64,000 nt of DNA, taken from the NCBI RefSeq assembly GCF_028640845.1, contig NC_080542.1:15579901-15643900 (forward strand). Reading direction: 5' to 3'. The notes under the pieces are model-generated. The model saw only the letters and a program-made list of their open reading frames with translations. It was not told the DNA's origin and searched no databases. The DNA is from Ahaetulla prasina (lineage: Eukaryota; Chordata; Lepidosauria; Squamata; Colubridae). Shown in pieces: positions 25,101-36,800 of the stretch (the first letter of the stretch is position 1; each line of letters begins with the position of its first letter). The position numbers were made by a program, and so were the translations under genes.

Positions 25101-28100
25101 TAAGACCTACCCCTCCAAATAAGCCTTAGTTCAGAGAATCAGCAGCAGGGATGGGGCTGTGTGGGTAGCTATCATAGGAGGTGGCAAGCATGTGCACAAG
25201 GCAAGATGGTGTCCAGAAGCAGGTGCAGCCTGTGTGGTGCCAGGGAGGAAGGAACATAATCCGTTCCACCACCAGTCTTTCCTTGCAGAGTGTGTGGCAA
25301 AGCTGGAGGACCCCATTGGACAGTGGGAACTGAGAAGGCAGGGGCGTTGCCATGTTACCACCACCCACCCCACCATTTTCTGACTGTATGAGGTAGTCCA
25401 GTCAGCATGGCTCCACTGGCAGCAAGAGGATGGTTTGGAGGTCATAGATCTGGGATGACTCGCCCCATACCATGCAGGAGCAGCACAGCAGGGTACCTGA
25501 GAGTAGCACTACCAGGAGGGGAAAGCACCCCCATGAAGCCAGCAGTAGTACAGGACGGGGCTGGTGGGCTTGCCATCTCCTGTACATGGAAAAAATAAGA
25601 GACACCCAAAAATAAGAGACACTCTCAAATGGTCTATGAAGCAGTCAGAACCAATTCCTCATCAAATGGGAACATTACAGCATGCTGAATCTTCTTTGAG
25701 TAAGAATGACACAATATATCAGTCCTTCCTTTTCCACCTTCCACCCATGGATTGTATGGGAAGAGCCTCATCAGGAAATGCCAAAAAATATTGGCATGAT
25801 TCAGTGGTGGGTTCCACTTACCTTCGCTACCGGTTCGCTATCGTGAATGCATATACACAGAACGTCCCTGATGAAATCAGGGCAGTGAGCAGAACGTCCT
25901 ACCACCGGTATTGGTTTGTGTGAACCTGGGTGAACTGGTAGGAACCCACTACCAGCATGATTGTACTTTCAACAATCAATGAACTGTGTCTGCAAATGCA
26001 AACATTCCAAATAAAGCATATATAACAACAACAAGAATAACCAATACAGCTTCAGCATTCAGTAATAACCTCCTTCCATTTATTCATAGATTGAATTTAT
26101 GGAACAAGAAGGAAGTGGCTTTCCAGGATGGAGGCGAAGCATTTCAGAGAAGTAAAAGACATTTCAGGTTGGATTTTGTGTCTGTGAGAAAGAGGAGTAA
26201 TAACTCACAGAGTAAATTGAAGATACAGATAGTGGAGTGCTCAGATTGTCAAGATTTTATCTATAGATGTAAAACAAGAAGAAATCAGCTTAAAAGATTT
26301 ACTATCTCTCATTCTTGATTTTGGTCTTGAGAGGAAGTTAATTTCATCGAGTGAAAGACATTCTACGAAATTTTGTAGAATGCCATTTACAATTTTAATA
26401 TCAGCATATAAATATTTTGATTACTTATTCCATTACTCTCACTTTTGGGTTTTCAGACATCAATATCCCTGGAGACTATTGTTTGTTAGAGGTTATGGAT
26501 ACATGTTGCAACTATAGATATGGTGGTTTCTGCACTACCTTGCTAACAGATTTACCTGCCACCATACTTGATTGTGAAAATGTTTCTTCCTTTCTTGCAT
26601 CATTGTTGTTTCTCTAGATTCGGATATAGAGAGAGATTGCAAAGCATATGCCACAGCATAGACTGCATTGTAAATATTGTAACTCTGACTACTCATGCTT
26701 GTTTCAAATACAGATGTAGGAAGGGTTTCAAGCTTTTCCTGTCCAGTGCATATTTTCTGAGACGCCTCCATTTTTGAGTTTGAGAAGAAACAGCTGAACG
26801 CCTGTTCCCAGAAATCTTTCCGAAAATGATCATTCTGATTGTTGCTTGGATTTAGATTTTGAAGGAATTCCTGGAAGTTTTGGATATCCTTTGTGTGTAC
26901 CGAAAAGGATAAAGCACCATGCAGAAAATGGATATCCCAAGATTTATGTAAGGAAATTGAAGTATAATCTGTTTGAGCAGTTATAAGCCAAATCTTATTC
27001 TTCTTTGGTATATCATCCACTTCTGAAAACTGGAGGATACTTCTCAGAACTAATAAAGATTGAATTTCACCATATAAGATTATCAAATTTGCTGTGCTCT
27101 TCATGAGAACATGATATATATGTAGCACTTCATATATGGTTTCAGTCGAATCACTGTAAAAAGATCCATTTGGGAATTCTGCTACTAATTCAGTGCAGAT
27201 GCCATGCTCAGAAAATGTGGGGAGCACCTCCTGGAGAAATTTCTCTCCTTTCTCATCCTTTACTACAAGAATTCCAACCCAGATCCATCTAAAATACAGC
27301 AATAAATGCAGGAGGCCCTTACGTTGGTGGGATTCATTTGGAAACATTTGTTGGAAGAAAACTGCTTGAGTCTCTTTATCTATGACCGGAGCAGAGCCAT
27401 AGGTCAACTACGCAAAGATAAACATATGCAATTGCAAAGTTTTATGTGAACCTCTGAAAATGTATATATTCATTTCAGTTGGGTATCTTTGACCTTTTAC
27501 ACTGAAATTATGCAACTAGTTGTGTTTCTCGTCCCTGTGCTAATGTTCCCTTTAATTGTATTCATTTTATGTATTCAATTCATGCTTATATATTTTATCT
27601 AATACGTACTCAACAAATATATAAATAAAATAATAAATAAATAATTTCCCCCCCGAAAGTAGTCTCATTGTGAACATTTCAAAGTTGAACCTTAGTTCAA
27701 TGTCTGGAATTGGAGTACATTTTGCTGTGTCAAATATCCCCACCATCTGCTCAGAATGACAATTATTCATGTTGCTGTGCTGATTCTATCAAGAAGATAA
27801 TAATATTTAGGAATCTGAAAGGTCTCTCTTTTTACGAAAAGAAGCATACCAATGTTTGTGGAGGTGTGGCAAAATGATAATATCTATCTTCAGCACATTT
27901 TACCTGAGGAACTTTGTAGATTCCCAGTACAGTTGCCATGTGAAGAGAGATGTCAGGTGTACCAATGACTGCAGCCAAGGTATTTGGGATCCCACACTTG
28001 TAGTTAGGGTTGAATTTGCCCTGAGTGAAAGGTAGATTGATTGAGGCAAAGTAAGTCCAGCTTGGACTAAAATTGCTGTTAAAAATGTGGAAGCCCAGAG

Positions 28101-28906
28101 TGACATTGGGGAGGATCTGGGTTTTTTCATCTATCTCTATTACAGAAAAAACTAAAGCCAGGATATGCTGGTAATTCTGAAAAACTATCCTGGAAAACAG
28201 AATTAAAAACAGCTCATTAAGAAAGATCTGCTTTACATTATGGCATCTACAAGCCTTTTGTACAACATATTTTGTGGAATGTGGGAAATAATTCTTCTTT
28301 CTATGTGTGAGAATGATTCACTGTCAAACTGCAGCTTTTAAGAATGGCTTATATGGAAAAGGAAGTTGCTATAGTGTGGTACCTGAAATAAAGAATGAGA
28401 AAACGTATCATGGGAAATATGTGTGTTTCCTTGCTTAATAGTAGTAACAGCTTCATATTCTTATGGAATTAAGCCATACACACCTGTATATTAATAGATA
28501 TTGAGATGTAATTAGTTATAAATGGAGATTTGATCTCCATTTCAACTTTATCTGGAAACTGAAGTAAAATATAACAGCAGATAAAACAAATCTAGGATCC
28601 TATTTGAGATGTTTATATCAGGATTTTTTGCCACTAAAGGAAAATATTTCAAGAATCATATGAGTTTGACAATTAATGATATACTTACATAGGTCCATCA
28701 TGAAATGCCTTGGAAGGATGTTGACTGAACACAATGGGATCAGAAAATATTACGAATGCAGAAATAATGCCAGCAATGTTAACATCTCCAAGCTGATGAT
28801 AGGTGTGCCGAATAGGAAGAGGCTCACGAAAGTCACATTGAAGGTTAGGATTCCTGCACATCCCTTCAGGCAATACTATTAACAGTAATGCCACAAATGC
28901 TAACAT
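18289..28906 (-). CDS. V2R gene B (vomeronasal type-2 receptor), complete six-exon gene
   Basis: Complete family C GPCR, 869 predicted residues, presumably expressed in basal vomeronasal neurons and signalling through a G protein. Exons: 28906-28689, 28189-27904, 27407-26556, 20143-19916, 19405-19279 and 19187-18289. All are open, junction phases match, and the stop is TAA. Domains: signal peptide 1 to about 19, ANF-receptor ligand-binding region to about 520, nine-cysteine domain about 530-590, seven membrane spans about 605-850, with SFNEAKF near 792 and [11 protein letters not shown] near 847, both family C hallmarks. Oddities: the donors of introns 2 and 3 are GTAAAA and GTAAAT, lacking the +5 G present in A and C, so splicing may be less efficient. 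Intron 3 (6.4 kb) is full of transposable elements. The open frame argues for a functional gene; expression is unknown. Confidence 0.92.
19279..19405 (-). CDS. V2R gene B exon 5 (nine-cysteine domain, first part)
   Basis: [20 protein letters not shown] then [18 protein letters not shown] plus one base. Joins exon 6 to form an Asp codon, completing nine cysteines with [13 protein letters not shown]. Intron 5 is only 91 bp. Confidence 0.9.
19916..20143 (-). CDS. V2R gene B exon 4
   Basis: Hand translation gives 76 open codons, [12 protein letters not shown] to WPVGFNQ, phase 0 at both ends, with acceptor TTTCAG and donor GTTAGT. It differs from the other copies at a few sites, for example TFSNQSF in place of TFPNQSF. 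Confidence 0.9.
20533..20798 (+). mobile_element. BovB/RTE LINE fragment, first copy in gene B
   Basis: Relic of the same BovB fragment as in gene A intron 3, containing the degraded [13 protein letters not shown] and [13 protein letters not shown] motifs. Most of it is repeated exactly 1596 bp downstream. Confidence 0.7.
20579..22174. repeat. Nested tandem duplication, first 1596-bp unit
   Basis: From the TTTTGAAAAGGCAG motif at 20579 the sequence recurs at 22175 with an offset of 1596 bp. Inside the unit are two more back-jumps: 442 bp (21081 repeated at 21523) and 1037 bp (20826 repeated at 21863). Each junction lies in short shared sequence such as TGATTTCAGG. The copies are almost identical. 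Confidence 0.85.
20972..23517 (+). mobile_element. L1-type mobilised insertion with 21-bp target duplication, later internally duplicated
   Basis: The 21-bp string starting AAGAATTCTTATAAAC occurs at 20951-20971 and 23518-23538, flanking sequence that gene A lacks at the matching place (near 6115-6150). It ends in an A-rich tail (23485-23517), as expected for target-primed insertion. The family is not recognised; no reverse transcriptase is visible. The tandem duplication occurred after insertion because it copies the left target site too. Confidence 0.65.
22175..23130. repeat. Nested tandem duplication, second unit
   Basis: Second copy of the BovB relic (22175-22395), the intron segment (22396-22740) and the following block (22740-23130). 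It then continues into unique sequence starting GGATTGCTCC, which indicates that this copy holds the original order. Confidence 0.8.
23934..24987. mobile_element. Non-autonomous DNA transposon relic, intron 3 copy B, split by a solo LTR
   Basis: Same element as at 6551-6967, with left end CAGGTGTTCCTTCTTTAATG and right end TCATTAAGTAAGGGCTGCC. A 632-bp LTR interrupts it at 24265. Confidence 0.6.
24265..24896 (-). mobile_element. Solo LTR of a retrovirus-like or Gypsy-type element
   Basis: Plus-strand ends are TGTCGTG and CACAACA, so the unit runs TGTTGTG...CACGACA on the minus strand. It is flanked by ACCGC and ACCAC, a 5-bp target duplication with one mismatch, and the intact transposon sequence (AAACCGCATG in copy A) shows the empty site. 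A TATATAAA motif lies near 24472 on the minus strand. There is no internal coding region. It is private to gene B. Confidence 0.75.
25085..25615. repeat. Unclassified conserved intronic block, copy B
   Basis: Counterpart of 7080-7640, with the same TCTTTCCTTGCAG motif on the plus strand and the minus-strand hydrophobic frame ([15 protein letters not shown]). Stops and indels differ from the other copies. Confidence 0.45.
25802..25954. mobile_element. hAT-like MITE, copy in gene B
   Basis: 153 bp with inverted ends CAGTGGTGGGTTCC and GGAACCCACTACCA, flanked by the 8-bp duplication GCATGATT at 25794-25801 and 25955-25962. Eight-base duplications are typical of hAT elements. It has no coding capacity. 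Confidence 0.75.
25963..26555. other. Intron 3 of gene B next to exon 3
   Basis: Shared with 44205-44812 in gene C. No coding potential; it contains the end of intron 3 in transcription order just after the exon 3 donor. Confidence 0.5.
26556..27407 (-). CDS. V2R gene B exon 3 (main ligand-binding exon)
   Basis: 284 open codons from [12 protein letters not shown] to QVWWQ. It is close to gene C exon 3, with differences concentrated between exon residues about 64 and 126. The donor is GTAAAT rather than GTAAGT. Confidence 0.93.
27411..27903. other. Intron 2 of gene B
   Basis: 493 bp of ordinary intron, lacking the L1 fragments found in gene A. It has a short A-rich AATAAATAAATAA tract near 27620. 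Nothing else is recognised. Confidence 0.6.
27904..28189 (-). CDS. V2R gene B exon 2 (ligand-binding domain)
   Basis: Translating by hand gives an uninterrupted 95-codon frame ([20 protein letters not shown] ... VLGIYKVPQ). The acceptor is TTTTCCAG; the donor is GTAAAA, weaker than GTAAGA in the paralogues. Confidence 0.9.
28190..28688. other. Intron 1 of gene B
   Basis: About 500 bp, closely similar to intron 1 of A (9906-10437). No repeat or gene is recognised. Confidence 0.6.
28689..28906 (-). CDS. V2R gene B exon 1 (signal peptide)
   Basis: ATG at 28906, signal peptide [17 protein letters not shown], then [20 protein letters not shown]. Ends HDGP plus two bases before a GTAAGT donor. 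Same 218-bp length as in A and C. Confidence 0.9.
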
Positions 28907-29332
28907 CTTCCATGAGTGTCTTCTTTCTATGTATAAATGCCTCTGTCTGCTACAAAATCTTTGAAATAGACCAGAGAGATCTGCCTCCTGGAGGTCTTCT
29001 TCAGACAAAACTAGAGTGCAACATACTAACAAATCAACTCACAGAGTTTTGGGGCTCCCAGCCATGGGTTGGAATAGGAAGAAAGACAATAATTATAATT
29101 ATTCATTATCAGTTGCTCCAATTTTTGTGGAGTCCCAGAGCATTTGGAAGAGGGAAACTGTCTAATTTCATAATGATAGTAAGACAGTCACATATGTCTT
29201 ACCCACAATTATAAAACATGTGAGGTCTTGCAGAGGCACGAATGCATGAGCCACAAGACAAAAAATAAAATCCTTGGATCTATAAAGTGAAATAGAGATG
29301 TAAATATATGTAAGTGTAAATGCATTGCTGTA
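28907..29332 (-). promoter_or_regulatory. 5' flank of V2R gene B
   Basis: Shared with the 5' flanks of A and C. Likely contains the 5' untranslated region and promoter, but no specific element can be supported by eye. Confidence 0.4.
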
Positions 29333-29422
29333 ATTCTATTCTATTCTATTCTATTCTATTCTATTCTATTCTATTCTATTCTATTCTATTCTATTCTATT
29401 CTATTCTATTCTATTCTATTCT
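29333..29422. repeat. (ATTCT)n microsatellite, upstream of V2R gene B
   Basis: About 18 perfect units followed by degenerate CCGTCCCATCC-type units. It begins 427 bp from the gene B start codon, matching the positions in A and C. Confidence 0.95.
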
Positions 29423-30483
29423 GTCCTGTTCCGTCCCATCCCGTCCCATCCTGTCCCATTCATTCTTACACTACATGACACCACATTCTCTACCCCATTG
29501 CACTCCACTCCATTCCAGCTAGTTTTATGAAATTATTTGAGGGTTTTCATGGAATGCCTTTTCACTAAGAATTGATTGCTTCACTTTTTGAAATGTATTG
29601 TTATTTATTTGATAAAGTCATTGGTATTTTCATGATTGATTCTTTTACATAATCAATATTTTTTTCTGGAGACCCATAGGAAGATGTGTGAAATATCACA
29701 ATGAGACTGGTAGGAGTACGAATTTATTGAATCAATCATTTATAACTCTGGCCCAACCAAGAGTGCCTTCAATTTATTTCATTCATGAGTTCAGGATGAG
29801 ATTGAAGAAAATATTCTATGGATGCAACGTAAACAACAAAAGGACACAATTCTGCATCATATAGACATACAAGTGGGAAAAAGTATAACTCCCAAATTTC
29901 CACAATCCATTAGACTATAAAATATTTCAGCTATAGTTGAGTGTAATGTATTAAATGAATACAACACCAGGCCCTCTTCCAATTACTTCACTGTCCTCTG
30001 CTGTCACTTGATCAAAATATGGTCATATTTATAATGCATGCCCCAGTCTCCCTGGAAACTTCTAGAATTCCCTCTCTGTTGTACTTCTACAAAATCTGGA
30101 GATTCCTAGCAGTGAAGGTTCTACTGCTCCTTTTTTGTAATTGGGGGATGTCATCATCTCACATCAGATCATGAGTTCCCCTCCAAGTTCTTTCAAATAG
30201 TCCTCAATTTTCAACCATTTCTTTAGTGATCATTGAAAGTTATGATGGCGCTGAAAAAGGTGAGTTACGATCATCCTCACACTTAGAACTGTCACAGCAT
30301 TCCTGTGGCCATAATCTAGATGCTTGACTATAAGTTTACACTTATGAGATAGTTACAGCATCCTGAAATTTCACTATCTCAAGCAAAGTCAATGGCAGAG
30401 GCCAGCAAGAAAGGTTATAAGCCATGGCTTCATGCTGTCTCGGTTAACAATAAAAAAGATCATAATATCAGATGAGATCACAT
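29423..30483. other. Intergenic sequence B/C, no gene
   Basis: Partly shared with 49150-49510 upstream of gene C (for example the GATTGCTTCACTTTTT stretch), so it belongs to the duplicated unit. I see no coding potential or RNA gene. Confidence 0.5.
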
Positions 30484-30706
30484 AGCAATAGCAATGTCAC
30501 TTAGACTCATATACCGCTTAACTGGGCTTTACAGCCCTGTCTAAGCAGTTTACAGAGTTAGCATATTGTCCCCAAATTGGGGTCCCCTTTTTACTGACCT
30601 CAGAAGAATGGAATGTTGAGTCAACCTTGAACCAATCAGGATCAAACTCCTGGCAGTTGGCAGAATTAGCCTCCAGTACTGCATTCTAATCACTGTGCCA
30701 CCACAG
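30484..30706 (-). mobile_element. tRNA-derived SINE (tail of ATTGCT type)
   Basis: Reverse orientation of the element at 43569-43808: it begins AGCAATAGCAAT (the tail) and ends with the box A region GTGCCACCACAG. The box B counterpart is GGATCAAACTC on the plus strand. It is an old copy with several changes. Confidence 0.7.
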
Positions 30707-31336
30707 TTCTATGATGCCTCACTTAATTATTGCACCACTTAATGAACGTTGGGATCCCAACTGTGGTTTTAAGTTGCAGGCTACCTGAAGTTTTAGATCA
30801 TGTTGACAAATGTCTCAGCTCACTACTAGAGGGCAGGGAACGGGCCACAAATCTGTCTTCTTCAAAGGCAGAAAGAAAGTTTGCAGGTGTGGGGAAGGGA
30901 GAGGGAGGATAAGGGGGAGAAACAAGTGAATAAAAGCAAATTTGCAAGACAATATGACACACCAACTTATGTTCTGGTCCCTGCAATTTTGTAGATCTGA
31001 TTTCTGGGGTTGGTTGAGAGTTTCTATAACGTTCACAGCACTCATAGTTCCTTTAATGCCTAGCAAGGAAGAAATACACATGAAGGAAACAGATCAAACT
31101 TTATTTTATGTCTATTTATTGAGAAGCGTGTATATGATTCCTACATGCCAGACTTCAAACTTCTTAACAAGTACACCAAAAGAAACAAAGGCATTGGACA
31201 TTGGTGGACCTTAAGACCATAAGAAACCATTCTGGAGGCATTTTTGAAAAATTAAATGAAGGATGGCTGGAGTCTCATGGTTTTGTTTGGAGGCTATAAA
31301 GGAAAGCAATCATGGTAAGTAGAACTTGAATGGGGT
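30707..31336. other. Intergenic sequence B/C, no gene
   Basis: 30720-30940 is shared with 49600-49815, part of the duplicated unit. The remainder has no recognised feature. Confidence 0.45.
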
Positions 31337-31339
31337 TAC

Positions 31340-31394
<55 letters not shown>

Positions 31395-31395
31395 T
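31337..31395. repeat. (TTTA)n microsatellite
   Basis: Roughly 14 units of TTTA in a row. It may be the tail of a lost LINE on the minus strand, but no adjoining element is recognisable. Confidence 0.9.
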
Positions 31396-31599
31396 CAAAT
31401 GTATACAGCCACCCATCCCACTTGCATGTGATTCTGGGAAATGTAAAAAATTTAAACACATCAGATCATCAACATAATTAACAGATGAGTAATAATGCAT
31501 AATTAGAAGGAGGAAGAAGTATGAGGTATGTTCTCCACCTTGAGTTTGAAAAATATAAAGACGGAGATCTGAATAAATAAAATAATAATGATGGGACGG

Positions 31600-32200
31600 T
31601 GGACAACATGCACTGAAGTTAACATATCAGGAAGACCTAATCAGTACTGGAGAGACCAAAATGGCCGGGGATCACCTGGCAAGAAGATTGCACAGACTGA
31701 CCACAAACCACAGCATGACAAAGTAGCAACAATGGTGCATTGGGAAGATCTTCAAGAAATACCATTTGCCTGCATGCAAGAACTGTTCGGATCATAAAAT
31801 AGAGAAAGTCATAGAAAATGAAGAAGTTACATTGATCTGGGACTTTGGAATTCAAGCATACAGGCACCTGCCACATAAACACTCCAGATTAACAATCATT
31901 GATAAGAAAGACAAAAAAAGTCTGGATAGCAAACATGACAGTAGATAGAGACAACAGAATAGTAGAGAAAGAATTGAGAAGATAATAAAATACTGCAAAT
32001 ACAAATAGAATGACTGGCCAAAAAAGAAAGCGAAGGTAGTACCAATAGTAATAGGCATCTTGGGTTCAATCCCAAAACAATTGGAGCCCTTGTTGAACAA
32101 CATTGGCACTGACAAATTTCATCACCCAATTGCAACAGGCAGCTTTACTTGGAGCAGCTTACATCCGGTGATGATAACTATGACACCATGCAATATCTAC
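31600..32200 (+). mobile_element. Degraded LINE C-terminal region, second copy
   Basis: The plus strand reads VTLIWDFGIQAYRHLPHKHS, LTIIDKKDKKSLDS and, after a few stops, VVPIVIGILGSIPKQLEPLL. It corresponds to 11385-11960 upstream of gene B. The clade is uncertain. Confidence 0.55.
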
Positions 32201-32344
32201 ATCTGTCTATGCCTGTCTTTGGGAAGGATTTGATATGTAGATAAAAATGTGAAATCCAATCTGAACAACTGGTAATTGTGTGACAAAACATAATAGTCCC
32301 CAATGAGACAGTTCCTCACTGCATAAACTGAGGGATGGAATCAA

Positions 32345-32785
32345 GATCATGTGAAATGTTAATACCACTTTATACTTCCTTGGTAAGGCCACACTTGGAA
32401 TACTGCATCCAATTTTGGTCACCACAATGTCAAAAAATATGTTGAGACTCTAGAAAGAGTGCAGAGAAGAGGAACAAAGATGAAGAGGGGACTGGAGGAT
32501 AAAACATATAAAGAAGGATTGCTGGAATTGGATATGTCTAGTCTTTTGAAACAAAGAACAAGGGGTGACATGATAGCGGTGTTCCAATATTTCAGGGGTG
32601 GCCTCAAAAAAGTCAAACTATTCTCCAAAACACCTGATGGTAGAACAAGAAGGAATGGGTGGAAACTAATGAAGGAGAGAAGCAACTTAGAATTAAGGAG
32701 AAATTTCCTGAGAGTTGGAACTATTAATCTGTGGAACAACTTGCCTCCAGAAGTTCTAAATGCTCTAACACTGGAAGTTTTGAAG
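32345..32785 (+). mobile_element. CR1 LINE 3' end
   Basis: CR1 C-terminal motifs: RGLEDKTYKEGLLELDMSSL, RGDMIAVFQYFRGGL, RTRRNGWKLMKERSNLELRR and INLWNNLPPEVLNALTLEVL. It is antisense to the receptor genes and just beyond the 3' end of gene C. Confidence 0.85.
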
Positions 32786-32979
32786 TGCTCTCCAAAACAT
32801 ACTACATTTATAATTGCCTCCCAGGAGGAAAAGAAAGAAAACTTCCTTCCTATTCAAATCTCAGAGGAGAGGGCAACATCGAAGGTCAATGTTTCTTTAC
32901 ATTGTTCTTTGATTTAAATGTCAAAATGGGGAAGTTCTCGAACATGTACATATAAAAATATCAGGCAAAAACAGACTTT

Positions 32980-33878
32980 TTAAAACTTTCTCTTCATGAG
33001 CTGGTGTTTATCATTCAGCTCAGGTCTCATCACAATGATAAAACACTTGGGAAGAAAAATACACACTAATAAGCCAGCACTGGAGGAGATCATGGAGAAG
33101 ATCTCCACAGCCAACATATATTTTCCCCTTGTGCTTAGATAGGTTGGAATAAAACACAACCAAACACTGCAGAAGACCAACATGCTGAAGGTGATCAATT
33201 TAGCTTCATTGAAACTGTCAGGTAAATTCCTAGCTAGAAAAGCAGCAGAAAAGCTAAGCAGAGCAAGAAAACCCATAAAACCCAAAACACAGTAGAACAT
33301 GACCGAGTCTTCATTGCATTCCAGGATGACTTCTTCAGACATTGACTGCGTATCAAAATCTGGGTATGGTGGGGAAGTTATCAGCCACAAAGCGCAAACA
33401 CATATTTGAATAAGGGAGCAGGATAGAAGAATGAAACTGACCATCCTTCCTCCCACCCATTTCCTCAATCTAGAACCAGGTTTGGTGGCCATGAAGGCTA
33501 GAACCACAACAAACGTTTTGGCCAAGACACAAGAAACTGCCACAGAAAAGATAAGACCAAATGCTGGTTGTCGAAGGAGACACACAATCGTATTGGGCCT
33601 CCCAACAAATAGAAAGACACAAAGGAAAGTGAGGAGAAGAGAAAATAGAAGTGTATAAGTGAGATTCCGGTTGTTGGCTTTGACGATGGGAGTATCTTTA
33701 TGTTTCATGAATACTGTGATTACCAAAGTTGTCATTAAAGAAAAGCAAAGAGAAAGAACAGTCAGACTGATCCCCAAAGGTTCTTGATAGGACAAAAAGG
33801 TGATCCGCTTTGGAATGCACATATTTTTCCTGGGATTTGGGTATTGATCTTCTGGACATGGAGAGCAATCATCTACGT
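32980..33878 (-). CDS. V2R gene C exon 6 (seven-transmembrane domain)
   Basis: Opens after TTTTTCAG with [18 protein letters not shown] and encodes seven spans ending in [13 protein letters not shown] and MKRKF. Residue 209 after MCIPK is Leu (EAKLITF) where B and D have Phe. Confidence 0.95.
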
Positions 33879-36800
33879 CTGAAAAAGAACACAGTGGAAT
33901 TGATATAGTTATTTACAGGCAGTGTTGTACCCCATTGTTTCAGTCCTATTATATATATAGAGAAATTTCCTACCCTTCTGCTTTGATATTTTCCCCTCTG
34001 GACATAGATGGCAATCATAGCAACAAAACATCTTCCCTTCTTTCTTGGCCTTCCTGTATCCTGTCTCACAAGGAGCATTACACAAAGATAAAGGTAATAT
34101 CTATCAATGAATGGAGAAGAATATATTAAGATACAGAGAGGAAAGGAAGTGTTTGGAGAGTTACTGTGGAATTAACAGATTAAAAATGAATTAGTGGGAT
34201 GACATAATTTGTAATTGCTCTGAAATTATAATTAATTAAATCTCTACAAAAATTGTATTGATAGCCTTTGTTAACCATTATTACTCTTCAAAGCCAATTT
34301 CTGTACTAGTTAGGTAAAGATGTTGGTTTTCTCAACTTCTAATTTTGATGTCAGCAAACTGATGAGATTTAGTGTGATGATATGCAGCTCTTACTTCAAA
34401 AGAATAAAACCATTGTCTTTAATTAACAGGGAGACAGGAAAGTATATTTCTTAATATTCAATAGAATTTGCTAGAAAAGTAAAAAAAAAAAATCTTACTG
34501 ATATCTTTTGTTTTCCAGGAAATTTGTACCTACATTAGTCAGAGATGATACCATGACACTTTCATCAATAAAGATATTTAAATGAAAGCAGACAAATTTG
34601 GATTCAAAAAGCTAACCTGGTTAAAGCCTACTGGCCATGTGATGGAATCTACAGAAATAATGAAGAACTTGTCTGCTGGAACTGTGGGATCTATCACTCC
34701 AACTTTGACCCTCGCAAATGACTGGTTTGGGAATGTGATCCAGTTGATAATATCAAATCCACCAATGAATTCTCCATTTGTATCAAAGGAGATCTTTTCA
34801 CCAACACTATTGTTGAATCTGACACTTCTCAGAAAAGAATGAACCTGAAACACAGAGGCAAGCAGAGAGGAACAAAGTGATGGAGGGAGAAATAATTCAT
34901 ATATTCAAAACATACATATGAATGTTTCTTTAAACAAAGACAATATAAACACTTTTTTTATTTTTGTGATAGGCGAGTATCAAATAAGTAACATAACTAT
35001 CATTCTAAATAGCAGTAGAGATTACATATCAGATTTCTGAAACAGAATTAACATAGAATTACAAAATAGACAACCATAAAAAATTAATGAAATTGGACTT
35101 CCAGTGGTGCTGTTGAGATGGCGCAGAGGGAAGAGAATGAGCTCCATCCTTTACCTCTGATTTTTCCATGTTTGGGGATCCCTTGAAATAGAGGGGAATC
35201 CTGGAGATCAGTGAGGTGGTGTGCAATCACCCATTGAGGCAAGGGAAGCCCTCTTTAACCCAGCGAGAAGACGTCCTGTCATTTCGCCTGATATGATTCG
35301 CCTGAGGCTGTGACAGCCCACAAGAGGACTGGAAGAAAATATTGTTGGCAAACTGTGTCTATTTTTGCTGGTGACAAACTCTCGTGCATGGTGAATGGAC
35401 CTGTCAAAGTAAGAAAATATAAAAATTATTTAGCAAAACTGAAAGAAGCTCTGATAGAAAATTAGTGGCGACTAAAAGAGACTGAAAGAGACAAGCCATG
35501 ACTCATCAAAAAGAAAAGTGCTGAGGGAGAAGAGTGAAAAGGAAAATAAGATTTGAATAAGACTGTAAGTGTGAAATCAAAAGTGGGAAGATATAGGATA
35601 ACAGCGGAAAGAAACAGAGAGAAAAAGAAAGAAATTACGCACTGGGAATTAAAAACTATTGGAGATTAGAAGGAGAAAGATCAAAACAGAAGTAGAACGG
35701 TGATGAAGAAGTGTGTGAGATGCAAGAAATCAACTTGGGAAGGAGAGGAGAATCAGATGAAAAGATCTGGAGAACTGGGGAAAGCACTATCGAAGAGAAC
35801 AGACTTGAGACCCTCAGCGAGAAAAGTGGAGAGAAAAGAGAATGACTGTGCAAAACTGGACTCTACTAGCGGAAATAAGAACGCTAAGGAGAAGCAGTGA
35901 GAGAGTGAAGTGGAAAACAAAGGGGAATGGCAGCGATAAAGAGACTTGAATATAATATAATATTGAATGACCAAGTGGAAAAGAGGACAGTGGTGTTGCG
36001 GAAATGAAGTAGGATTAGTAAAGGAGTTGAAACATCTTAAAAATTTAAAGGATACAAAAATATCCTTTAAATTTTCCATATGGAATATTGCATATGGAAT
36101 ATTAATAAGGCAGTTATATTATAGGCAGTGGCTATTGTTTTAGAGATAGAATAGTTTGAATAGTGCTTTTGATATTGTTTTGATATTTGATATTGTTCTT
36201 GCAATGAAAATATACTTAAAAATACATAGATCAAGTACTACCAGTAATCATTGTTTAGATAGATAATAGAGAAGAAACTATATTATATTTAATGAAGAAA
36301 TATCTAAATTTTCATAAACTGAACATACAAGAGTAGAGACACCTATTATATCTATCATATTTAACTTAGCTTAATTTACTATAATTAATTAAAGGAATAG
36401 ATTAAATACGGAGTAACTATAAAGAATAGTTTGTAATTGGATTGTAATTCTATAAAATATTGTTTTCTACATTTTGCTATTGGTATATAATGGTAAATTT
36501 TTGGCTGAGTAATTAAGGATAATAGAATAGAAATAGAATATTAAACTAGAATGTAAGAAACACAAATTATAAATAATAGACAAGCAACTCAGTGGATGGT
36601 AATCTGAGCAAGAATTTATAAAATCTTGGGAGAACAAAGCAGAATCCTAAAAGAAATGACTAACATTACTACTACAACCTTAAGAGCAGGGGAAAAGGCA
36701 GCATGAAGGGCCTCTGGTGGCTCAGACTGGTAAGACAGTCTGTTATTAACAGCAGCTGCTTGCAATTACTGCAGGTTCAAGCCCCACCAGGCCCAAGGTT

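Noticed and set aside
33431..33658. Plus-strand frames opposite the seven-span exons (also 52607-52834)
   Set aside because: Shadows of the conserved receptor exon on the other strand.
35656..36079. Serine/phenylalanine-rich minus-strand frames opposite the L1 5' region
   Set aside because: They mirror the purine-rich L1 5' untranslated region and are broken in the gene D copy.
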